A stretch of DNA of 16,337 nt from Podochytrium sp. JEL0797 (taxonomy: Eukaryota; Chytridiomycota; Chytridiomycetes; Chytridiales; Chytriomycetaceae): NCBI GenBank assembly GCA_027596195.1, contig JADGJG010000573.1, forward strand, positions 1 through 16,337, written 5' to 3'. The position numbers and the translations under genes were made by a program. Below the pieces are notes generated by a model that worked only from the letters and a program-made list of their open reading frames with translations, did not search any database and was not told the origin of the DNA. Below are positions 1-7,683 of the stretch, one piece after another. The number at the start of each line of letters is the position of its first letter. Position 1 is the first letter of the stretch.

Positions 1-495
1 ACGACTGGTCCAGCCCCGTTCCCTGAGTGTTACAAGCCATTACTCAGACACACTTGCGCCAAGAGATCTTCATGATCGCCTGATCTAAGGATTCTGACAG
101 CTTCCTCCTCCCCCCAAGGACAAAAGGGGGATTTCTGATTCTCCGCGAATAGGGGGAGCGAGAGAGGGAAAAGGGGGTTCGCGCGCACACACACACACGT
201 TTGGGCCACGATTCCTTTCTTTCGTGTTTCGTTTCACCCGCTCTCACTAAACTGAAACTTCTGGGTTCTGGCTCGTTTTCTGCTTAAGCGCAAAAAAAGG
301 GGGGAAAGAAAAAGGAAGAACGATAAAAAAATAAAATAAAATCGAAAATAAAGATGCTTAAAATGCTTTCTTTTGGCTTTGGGGCGGACATGATGAAAAA
401 ACTGTATTTTTGATTGCCAAGCCGGACTGGAAGTTTGATTAAAAAGAACCCCCACGGCCCCCTCTTCCAATTTCACTTTGGCTTCCCCCGCAGTC
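1..495. other. Upstream spacer and probable promoter region
   Basis: No gene is supported here. The stretch holds low-complexity sequence: a run of alternating CA around 186-199, an A-rich tract at about 291-355, and a pyrimidine-rich segment with CCCCGCAG at 486-493 just before the first ATG of the next gene. The A-rich tract is the kind of nucleosome-poor DNA often found in promoters of compact eukaryotic genomes. That reading is inference. The CAG at 491-493 could be the acceptor of a 5'-leader intron, but I see no convincing donor. Confidence 0.4.
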
Positions 496-1080
496 ATGGT
501 AATCTGGAGCAAACCGCCTCCCGTGGCTATCAAAGCCATCCCTTATATCCTGTACACCGCAATCGTGGGATCCAGCGTCTACTTTTGCATCCGCTTTGCC
601 CCAGGCATGGCCGCAAACCACAAACCCGCCTCCCTTCCACTCGCTGCCGACTTTGCACTGCTATTTGGCTGGATGGCCGTGACTGGCATCGCCCTTGCCA
701 TTCTGGGCCTGCACACCCCACCGGGAATCACGGGCGAGCCATGGCGCGTGCGGTTCTGGGAATCCCATCGCGACGCGCACCGGCATTTTATGGAATACCA
801 TATCGTGCAGTCGCAGATGGTTGTTGTGTCCGTGTCGTTTGCGGGTCTCGCGATGGGTGTGATTTTGTTTTCACAAGTGGCTGGTCAGGATGCTTTCGCG
901 GTGGCAGTGATTCCCAACATATTTATCTCGGTGTTTGTAGTGATGGGGTTGTCTCTCTCATGTGCGTTTTGGATTGGGCCGAGTAAGAAGGAAGTGATGG
1001 CGGCAGGTGTCAACCGGCTTGTTTTGGAAGAATATGGGCTTCCAGGACCCATTCAGGCTCAGGGACCATATTATGTGTAA
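496..1080 (+). CDS. Small four-segment membrane protein of unknown family
   Basis: One open frame of 194 residues runs from the ATG at 496 to TAA. I chose this start because it is the first ATG in the frame. Four hydrophobic segments are visible, at about residues 14-34, 48-70, 108-130 and 136-160. A polar loop between the second and third is rich in His and charged residues (WESHRDAHRHFMEYH). The ends are hydrophilic and the tail reads LPGPIQAQGPYYV. A small integral membrane protein is therefore likely. The compartment is unknown and I see no cleavable signal peptide. I do not recognise the family; the size and four-helix layout recall many unrelated small membrane proteins, so no function is assigned. 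An AATAAA overlaps the stop codon, giving a very short predicted 3' end. The 5' half is C-rich at third positions and the 3' half G-rich, as in neighbouring genes. Confidence 0.7.
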   Translation: MVIWSKPPPVAIKAIPYILYTAIVGSSVYFCIRFAPGMAANHKPASLPLAADFALLFGWMAVTGIALAILGLHTPPGITGEPWRVRFWESHRDAHRHFMEYHIVQSQMVVVSVSFAGLAMGVILFSQVAGQDAFAVAVIPNIFISVFVVMGLSLSCAFWIGPSKKEVMAAGVNRLVLEEYGLPGPIQAQGPYYV

Positions 1081-1085
1081 ATAAA
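1080..1085 (+). terminator. AATAAA polyadenylation signal
   Basis: A perfect AATAAA begins at the last base of the TAA stop of the membrane-protein gene. Overlap of stop and polyadenylation signal fits a compact genome. Its function is inferred from position only. Confidence 0.4.
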
Positions 1086-1123
1086 GAAGAATTCTTAGTA
1101 GCCTCAAACAAGGGTTAACTGCA

Positions 1124-1441
1124 ATGAAATGCAGACCCGCTCTTGGCCGAAATCTTTCATATATCCTGTCTGGTACACATTCAAAATATTCCCCCCACGC
1201 GTCCGAATCCACAAACAGCAAATGGTGGCCTATGGGTTTGTTGGCTCCCTATTCCCGTGAAGTGGTCAACTTGAATCGCGTTCTGCCAAGTTCAGTGGTT
1301 GTGGCGATGACTGCCAAGCACAAATGGGACACAACTGCTCGCATGGCATCAAGATTCGGACAGATTTCAAGGAGCCGTCCGGTGCCAATAAAGAGTACAA
1401 TTTTTGGTTATTTGGGGTGCGAGATTTTCACTATTAAGTAA
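1124..1441 (+). CDS. Weakly supported open frame of 105 residues
   Basis: This + strand frame runs from an ATG at 1124 to TAA and fills most of the 420-bp gap between the membrane-protein and RCC1 genes. Composition is ordinary (Ser, Arg, Lys, Val), and no domain, signal peptide or membrane segment is visible. The minus strand is also partly open over 958-1221, so openness alone is weak evidence. An AATAAA lies inside it at 1387-1392, which argues against it. I do not recognise it. It may be noncoding spacer between two genes. Confidence 0.2.
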   Translation: MKCRPALGRNLSYILSGTHSKYSPHASESTNSKWWPMGLLAPYSREVVNLNRVLPSSVVVAMTAKHKWDTTARMASRFGQISRSRPVPIKSTIFGYLGCEIFTIK

Positions 1442-1506
1442 TACTAATAAAACGTGGAACTTGCGCTTTTCGAATCGCGATTTTGCTTTTTCCGGAACAA
1501 AAAAAA

Positions 1507-2952
1507 ATGGACTCCGCAGCCCTCTTCACGGCCAAACTGCTTTCCCGCCTCGCGCCCAAGAAAGCCCTCCGAAAAGCCACCCTCCCAACCACCCCACTCT
1601 ACGGCCCATCCACCCACCTCCCACCCCGCACCCTCTTTGCATGGGGATCCGGAGCCGACGGCAAACTCGGCCACGGCACCTGCGACGCCACAACTACCCC
1701 AACCCCGCTAGCGTTCCTGCAAGGATGCGAGGTTCGAAGTCTTGCTGTTGGCGCGCAGCATTCAGCAGCGGTGGTGGTGATGGATCGACCTATGGGAGTT
1801 CTTGGGAAGGACGGCATGAAGCGGGTAGGAGTGTTGTTTGGGTGGGGATCCAATTTCTACGGACAAGCTGGGTTCGCGGCGGCGGATCAAAAGAGTATGG
1901 GATCGTCGAGTTTCTTTGCGGATGATTCGGATGACTTGGATTCCGTGGAAGTTCCTGCGCGGTTGAAAATGTTGGTTCCGGAGGGTGTGGAGTTGGATAT
2001 GCGGAAGGTTGTTTGTGGGGATTATCATTCTGCTGCGTTGAGTGCGGAAGGGACCGTGTGGACTTGGGGGGCTGGGTGTTTGGGGAGGAAGGAGGAGTTG
2101 TATGATTCGAATGCGATTTTGGTGGATTTTTTTGCGGAGAGGAAGAGGAGGGTGGTGGATGTGGGTGCGGCGGGGACTTTGACGGTTGCGGTGGCGGAGG
2201 CGGGGGAGGGGGCGAAGGAGGTGTATGTGTGGGGGTATTTTCAGGATCAGGAGGGGAATTTGAGGAAGTCTACGACACCGTTGTTGATGACGGACGTGTT
2301 GACTTTTGAGGCGGTGGAGAAGGTGGCGGTTTCGGCGGATACCGTGGCTGTGTTGGGGTCCATGGCGGATGGGTCGAGCCAGGTTCGGCTGTTTGGAAAG
2401 TGTTTGTGCGATTTTGAGATGCCTGGGTATCCCACGTTTCATGAGATGAAGAACGCGGAGCGGTTTTATTCGTTTGAGCCTGTGTCGACGGTGACGATGG
2501 GTTCTGTTTCGGCCAAGGATGTCAAGGATCTTGTTGTTTTCAGAGGTAATTTCTTTGATGGTGGTGTGACCCGTGTTTTTGAGCTCACCTTTTGTGTTTT
2601 AGATGTCGGATACCTCGTCATGAACGACGGCCTCGTGTACCAATTCCTTGTACGCAGTGTCGCGGACAAACCTTCGACGCGAAACGTTGAGATTGAACGC
2701 ATGGTGTTTGAACGAGAAGAACCTGTGGATGGAATCAGTGTCAACGCGTTTGGACTGTTTGTGCAGTATCGGAGTGGGCGTGTGGTGTTGTATGACTTTG
2801 TGAAGGAAGGGATGAAGGAGGCGACTGGATGGAGCATTAATAATTTGTGTTCGAAGGTGGGTGGGGAAGTTGTTTTGGAGCGTGGGGGGAGGTTGGTTGC
2901 GTCTGGGTGGGATCATGCGTTGGTGTATGAGGATTTGGTGAAGAAAGAATAG
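1507..2952 (+). CDS. RCC1-repeat beta-propeller protein, likely mitochondrial
   Basis: A 481-residue frame starts at an ATG in a strong context (seven A before ATGG). Repeats of the RCC1 type are visible: LFAWGSGADGKLGHG near residue 43 followed by VRSLAVGAQHSAAVV, then VLFGWGSNFYGQAG near 113, VCGDYHSAALSAEGTVWTWG near 170, and VYVWGYFQ near 240. RCC1 repeats fold into a seven-bladed propeller used for guanine-nucleotide exchange or as a protein-binding platform. The later blades are degenerate. The first 33 residues are rich in Ala, Leu, Lys and Arg and lack acidic residues after Asp2, like a mitochondrial presequence. A mitochondrial RCC1-like factor is therefore more likely than nuclear RCC1, but this is inference. 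An in-frame segment at 2546-2602 could be an unspliced intron (see findings). Third positions shift sharply from C-rich to G-rich along the gene. Confidence 0.85.
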   Translation: MDSAALFTAKLLSRLAPKKALRKATLPTTPLYGPSTHLPPRTLFAWGSGADGKLGHGTCDATTTPTPLAFLQGCEVRSLAVGAQHSAAVVVMDRPMGVLGKDGMKRVGVLFGWGSNFYGQAGFAAADQKSMGSSSFFADDSDDLDSVEVPARLKMLVPEGVELDMRKVVCGDYHSAALSAEGTVWTWGAGCLGRKEELYDSNAILVDFFAERKRRVVDVGAAGTLTVAVAEAGEGAKEVYVWGYFQDQEGNLRKSTTPLLMTDVLTFEAVEKVAVSADTVAVLGSMADGSSQVRLFGKCLCDFEMPGYPTFHEMKNAERFYSFEPVSTVTMGSVSAKDVKDLVVFRGNFFDGGVTRVFELTFCVLDVGYLVMNDGLVYQFLVRSVADKPSTRNVEIERMVFEREEPVDGISVNAFGLFVQYRSGRVVLYDFVKEGMKEATGWSINNLCSKVGGEVVLERGGRLVASGWDHALVYEDLVKKE

Positions 2953-3632
2953 AGGGTTCATATTACTTTTATTTGTTTGATTTCGCCGCCCTGTTTCTAC
3001 AGAAAAACTCGATACCTCATGGAGCTAGGGACATTTTTCCGGTGAGTTTGCCGAGAGGACCATCGCAGAGTTGCGAAAGCGATTATCACGCGCGTCGGTT
3101 GCGGAAAACTCGAGAGGCATTCTGATTCTCCGCATCCATCTCTTTCTTTCAATTAGCATTCTGCCGTCAGTATTCATATACGCGTCTGCATACCCGCCCG
3201 CGAATTCAAACCTTTGCGTGTTTAGCCATGAAATTTTGAAAAAAAAAGTGAAAAGTGGAGAAGTAAATCTCGCACAAATTCGATTAGAAAGAGATTGACG
3301 TTTTTCTTTGTGCCCCACTTTTTGATTCTCAAAAAACACCCCGCCCGCCTTTGCCTGCCGGTCTTTCATCGAAATCCACCACGACACGATCTACCTCCAA
3401 TAGGTATATATTGTGTGAGAGCGCGATTAATTCTCGTGGGTCGAGATTGTACGCGAAACCCTTGACTTTGTTACTCCCTTGCCAGACCTTCGCGAAGCAG
3501 AAGACCGTGCAGAAAGAAGACGCTTTCTAACAACCTCATTAAACAAACAGACTGCTCCTTTGACCCCTCCCAACTCCCGACAAGATTTTCAAAGTGGATC
3601 ACCTTCAAAACCACCAACACCCACAAGCACAA
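2953..3632. promoter_or_regulatory. Intergenic region and promoter/5' leader of copy A
   Basis: This is the 680-bp gap between the RCC1 gene and copy A. An open frame at 3071-3298 (+) has no ATG, and one at 3025-3387 (minus) has no recognisable domain, so I call neither. A TATATATT sits at 3405-3412, about 220 bp before the ATG of copy A. From about 3417 onward the sequence matches the region before copy B, including GCCAGACCTTCGCG at 3481-3494, so this part is a shared promoter and leader. Confidence 0.5.
3405..3412 (+). promoter_or_regulatory. Possible TATA element of copy A
   Basis: TATATATT lies directly upstream of the block conserved between copies A and B. It is the only good TATA-like string in this gap. 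The distance to the ATG implies a leader of roughly 190 nt. Moderate to low confidence, because AT-rich 8-mers arise by chance. Confidence 0.3.
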
Positions 3633-4310
3633 ATGGTTGACATCAAAACCGCTGCCCACAGTATGTACAACGCTTGAGATTCACAGTTTGTACTGATAAA
3701 CCCCCAATTTGTTTGGTTAGAATCTGCACGAAGCTGTCAAGCAGTCTTCAACGCGATCAAAAAGTTCTTTAGCCAGGGGTGCTGCTCAAGTGAAGACGAG
3801 TCTCAAGAGACGGAAGAGCTCATTAGAACCGAAAACCTTATCACCGACCCCGTAGAAATCAAAACCAACCCAGCCAGCGATGAAGGTATCGCATTGTGCA
3901 GTGTTTAAGCACTCCTTGAGGTTTTAATGGTTATTTTCCATTTATCAGTCCCTGCGACTGAGCCCAAAGTAACCGACTCGACAACCCCGGCCGCAGTGCT
4001 GGCCAACAACGAGTCTTCGATGGTGACCTTTATCCGTCTAACACTTCCCTCGTTCGTTCACTGATTTGGATTATATTTTGTAGACTTTGCATGATGAAAT
4101 TATCACCACCACCCCTCCTGGAGCCTCGTCGCACGACCCCAAGAAGAAAACCGTCCGCCATGCGAACAAGTACGCTAAAAAGGCCAAGGGCAGTGCGAGT
4201 AAAGAAGTCAAAGCTGTTCCGTCCCAAGCAGAGTTGCTCGCTGCGCTCGAGAGGCCCGTCCGTCCTCGAAAGTGAATCTTGGACATGATTTTTTCTCTGT
4301 TTTTTTGCTC
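3417..4310 (+). repeat. Tandem duplication unit 1 (copy A)
   Basis: This unit matches 4609-5220 in order and orientation. Shared landmarks are GAGAGCGCGA then GTCGAGATTG in the leader, GCCAGACCTTCGCG, ATTCACAG inside intron 1, GATCAAAAA followed by TGCTGCT and GAAGACG in exon 2, ATTATCACCACCAC in exon 4, CTCGAGAGGCCCGT near the stop, and TGAATCT after it. The duplicated block therefore covers promoter, gene and 3' end. The repeat is old: point changes and indels are frequent. Confidence 0.8.
3633..4275 (+). CDS. Small charged protein of an unrecognised gene family, copy A
   Basis: Four exons, 3633-3660, 3721-3885, 3949-4022 and 4084-4275, join in frame to give 152 residues. The introns are 60, 63 and 61 nt, with donors GTATGT, GTATCG and GTGACC; introns 1 and 3 carry a CTGAT branch-like element. 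Exon 2 starts SARSCQAVFNAIKKFFSQG, then CCSS and an acidic stretch. The middle is rich in Thr, Pro and Glu. Exon 4 has a lysine-rich segment (DPKKKTVRHANKYAKKAKG) and ends VPSQAELLAALERPVRPRK. There is no signal peptide or membrane segment, so a soluble, largely disordered protein is likely, possibly nuclear given the basic run. I do not recognise the family. Support for coding comes from the intact splicing, and from copies B and C, which keep the C-terminal block. Function unknown. Confidence 0.7.
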
Positions 4311-4608
4311 GATTTCTTTGACTTCTTTGATTTTTGTTGAAAAATTATTGGACTCGATTGATTGATTCACAATTCGGATTCTTTTTGATGGTTGATGTTT
4401 TCATTCTTCGTATGTTGTTTAGATCCTTTTGGTTTTCAAATTCGAAATGGGAGCTCGCGACTTTTCACCCTGAAAACACACACACAAAGAATTCGCCATC
4501 GGGCCCATTCATTTCTCTTTCAAAGTTAAAGACTAGAATGGTTCCTTGCCTCCGGCCATCTCTCGACGCCACCGCAACACGTAACCACTTCCTGAACTAT
4601 GCTTGGTG
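4276..4608. other. Spacer between copies A and B
   Basis: The first 35 bases are T-rich 3' sequence that matches the region after copy B. At about 4471-4512, TGAAAACACACACAC and GAATTCGCCATCGGGCCC match 12207-12250 upstream of copy C, so this is an upstream element of the family. No gene is seen. Confidence 0.5.
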
Positions 4609-5220
4609 CGAGAGCGCGAATTTCTTCTCGCGTTTGCGCGTGGGCGCGTGAGTCGAGATTGAATCCTGCGGACTATTAACCCTTCGCTTTGGTACTCTTC
4701 TGCCAGACCTTCGCGACGCAGAAGACTTGCAGAAAGGAGACGTATTTGCTAACAGCCATATCAAGCAAGCAACTCAACTTGCGCCCGACTCGTTGAAAGC
4801 CAGCACATCGCCCAAGCAATCCTCGCATTTTCATCTTCGATCAACCTCAATCCACCAAAAAAATGATACACTGCTCAAAGTATGCGCAACTTTGGGATTC
4901 ACAGTTGTATGTAATATAACAAACTCTAATCGTTTTGTAAGTATAAAGGGGACGTCCCGTTTGATCAAAAAATTATTCATCCGAAGTTGCTGCTATGGCG
5001 AAGACGCTCCAATATGAATTTATCACCACCACGTTGTCACTCCACACCAACCAAAAAAGAAAACCATCCACATGCCAGTACGGCACCTAGATCAAGGGCG
5101 ATGCGTTAAGGGCGCCAAAGCCGCCCCAACGCAAGTTGAGTTGCGCGCCGCTCTCGAGAGGCCCGTGCGACCAAGAAAATGAATCTGGACTCGTATTTTT
5201 TGCTCCATTTTTTGTTCTCT
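4609..5220 (+). repeat. Tandem duplication unit 2 (copy B)
   Basis: Second unit of the local duplication, beginning GCGAGAGCGCGAATT and running through the conserved leader, the decayed coding region and the T-rich 3' sequence. It is about 280 bp shorter than unit 1. The missing part corresponds mainly to the 3' part of exon 2, intron 2, exon 3 and intron 3 of copy A. Confidence 0.8.
4863..5182 (+). pseudogene. Copy B of the small gene family, internally deleted
   Basis: This is a decayed paralog of copy A. The equivalent start is the ATG at 4863. A 62-nt intron can be read at 4880-4941 (GTATGC donor, CTAAT branch-like element). The next exon encodes RLIKKLFIRSCCYGEDAPI, matching AIKKFFSQGCCSSEDES in copy A, and hits a TGA at 5015-5017. 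The same frame continues past the stop into PHQPKKKT and ends GAKAAPTQVELRAALERPVRPRK before TGA at 5180-5182, matching the C-terminus of copy A almost residue for residue. Copy B thus lacks the whole acidic middle and has one in-frame stop at the deletion junction. It could still make a peptide of about 30 residues. I call it a pseudogene, while noting that the tail block has stayed well conserved. Confidence 0.7.
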
Positions 5221-5370
5221 ACTTCCCCGATTATTCGGATGATATATTTGATTGTTTTTTTCGAATGCTCTTTGGTTCGGACATATCAAAACTTCAACGT
5301 GCCTCGTCAAAGTTTGATTGCCGGAGCAGTTACGCGTTAGTCATGTTTCATTCAAAATGAAGGGAACGCG

Positions 5371-7570
5371 ATGATCCGCTTGGCGAAAAGAAAATCCTCG
5401 AAAAAATCTCGAATGCTTCGCGCGTCCCGAATCGCCAAACCGATGCAAACCATCCGGTTTCTCGCACCTCACATCGTCAATGTATTGACCTGCAAGCGAC
5501 GATCCTCATTTGTGCCGCCATCCGATGCCACTTTGCTCCCCCAACCTCTCAGCTCGGACCCAGATATCAACCACGCTGTTGTCTCCATCTTTGACATGTT
5601 TTCGATCGGAGTCGGCCCGTCGAGTTCGCATACTGGTAAATCGAATTGTTGGAGAGTGACTTTCTCACGCCACTTCGACGCCACTTGCAGTCGGACCCAT
5701 GCGTGCTGCAAGAATTTTTGTGCGGGAAGCCAACGGACACGGGTTCATCAACGACATCAAACAAGTCCGGGTTGATCTGTATGGTTCTCTCGCGCTGACT
5801 GGATCGGGGCATGGAACTCCCGGCGCGATTCTGGTTCGGATCCGTTTCAACATGGGCCAAACTCGCTTCCAGTTTCAATTGACTCGCAACAATTCCAACA
5901 GATGGGCCTTGAAGGAGAATCCCCCGAGCTGATTGATGCCAAAATGATTCCTTCGCGACTCGAACACATTCAGCAACATTCCGTATTGAATCTCGCTGGA
6001 TGCAACAAGATCGCGTTCGATTTCAAAAAGCACTTGACGTTCCATTACATGGAAACGCTTCCACAGCATCCGAACGGAATGAGAATCACGTGCTTTGACA
6101 AGGAGGGCGATATGGTGAGAATTCGACGCGCGATTCAAACTGACGCATCTTCTGAAACAGATTGGAACCAACGAATTCTTTTCCGTCGGAGGTGGATTCG
6201 TCATCAACGATTTGATGCGCGTGATTCCCAAATTCCTGAAAAAGGAGCCCAAACCGACCACCGTGAAGCCACTCGTCGCGGATCCGTCTTCTGTCACTGA
6301 ATCCTCGGACCACGTTGAAAACATTTTCCAAATGAACACGCGCGACGACCATTTGACCAACATGCTTCCCTTCTCGAATGCGCAGAGTCTGTTGGAGGTG
6401 TGTGAGCGGGAGAGCATGTCGATTGCGGAAGTTGTGTTTCGAAATGAGTTGCAGTGGCGAGACGCTGACGAAGTGAAGAGACGAACAATGGGGATCTGGA
6501 GCGTGATGGATCAATCGATTTCGAATGGAATCTCTTCGCGCGACGAACTGCTTCCTGGAAAGCTTCATGTCAAGCGACGCGCTCCTGTGTTGTACCGGAA
6601 GATTATGAAAGGGTGAGAGGATTTTCGCGCTTGCTCTTATATTAATCTAAAATCATTTCGACAGGTTTGGGGAATACGCGGGAATGAGCTTGGAACCCAA
6701 AAACAAACCTGCCATATCGCCATCGGTCCGAATCTCGGATTCCCTGACTCCAGAAACGATCAGCAAACCTGCAAAAAAGAGCGAACTCACACTGGCCTAC
6801 AAGGATTTGTCGCGAGTTCCGCGTGAGATGAAGCGCCACTTGCCTGCTCTGGATTGGATCACCATGTATGCTTTGGCTGTGAATGAAGGTGAGGAAGAGT
6901 AATTGAGTGCTCGTCGGCGAAAATTTGACGTTCTTTGTCGCTTCCATAGAAAACGCTGGCGGAGGGCGCGTCGTGACTGCTCCGACCAACGGAGCTGCTG
7001 GCACCATCCCCGCGGTTCTCAAATACTACCTTGAGTTCATCTGTCCATCCCCAGAACACGCCGAACGCGATATTTTGGAGTTCTTGTTCACTGCGGTTCG
7101 TATGACCCCCTTCCCTTTCCCAGCATTTCCTTGATAACATTTTCTTTTTGCAATTTCGACAGGCCGCGATTGGAATGCTGTACAAGCGAGGCGCATCAAT
7201 TTCCGCCGCTGAGATGGGCTGCCAAGGCGAAGTCGGTGTCGCCTGCTCCATGGCCGCCGCAGCCTTCACGGCCGTGATGGGTGGCACTGTCGAACAGGTT
7301 GAAAACGCGGCGGAAATCGGGATGGAACACAATCTGGGACTTACGTGTGACCCGCCTGAAGGCCTCGTGATGATTCCGTGCATTGAGCGCAACGCGCTGG
7401 CGGCTGTGAAGGCTATTACGGCGGCGCAGTTGTCGTTGAATGGAGACGGGACGCATCGCGTGCATCTGGATCAAGTGATTGCGACAATGAGGCAGACGGG
7501 TATTGACATGCAGAGCAAATATAAGGAGACGTCGCAGGGAGGCTTGGCAGTGAACGTTCCAGTGTGTTGA
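5371..7570 (+). CDS. sdaA: L-serine dehydratase, [4Fe-4S] type, seven exons
   Basis: This enzyme deaminates L-serine to pyruvate and ammonia. Exons are 5371-5635, 5691-5833, 5902-6114, 6161-6612, 6665-6888, 6950-7095 and 7163-7570, giving 616 residues. The beta domain starts near residue 70 ([20 protein letters not shown], junction 1 inside SSSHTVGP; then [19 protein letters not shown]). [12 protein letters not shown] lies near 335. The alpha domain has [18 protein letters not shown] from 438 and [18 protein letters not shown] from 489. Cluster cysteines are C501, C543 and C554, and the protein ends in C616, as in bacterial single-chain enzymes whose terminal Cys is the fourth ligand. The intervals 42, 11 and 62 agree with my memory of the Legionella enzyme. 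The first 45 residues are Lys/Arg/Ser-rich, like a mitochondrial presequence; M15 is an alternative start. Two linker insertions (about 225-262 and 358-400) look lineage-specific. Introns 2 and 6 use GTTCG donors, fixed by homology. Confidence 0.95.
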
Positions 7571-7683
7571 TGGTGTTTCTCGCTGTTACTTGTATTCAAT
7601 GAAGAATATTTTTCTGGAATGATTCGCGACGGAAACACGTGCGTTTTGATTTTTGGTTCCGCCGCCATTCTGCCGCAAATTTT

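Noticed and set aside
130..146. TTCTGATTCTCCGC shared by 132-145 and about 3119-3132
   Set aside because: A single 14-base match with unrelated flanks in a 16-kb window is not enough to call a repeat.
1762..2442. 226-residue minus-strand open frame inside the RCC1 gene
   Set aside because: It is a shadow of the RCC1 coding frame. Its His/Arg/Pro-rich composition is the usual reverse reading of G-rich codons, and the + strand has clear RCC1 repeats.
3071..3298. 75-residue + frame with a hydrophobic segment upstream of copy A
   Set aside because: There is no ATG in the frame and no splice site that would supply one.
3025..3387. 120-residue minus-strand frame upstream of copy A
   Set aside because: It opens only from a non-ATG codon at the full length and shows no domain. 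It overlaps the likely promoter of copy A.
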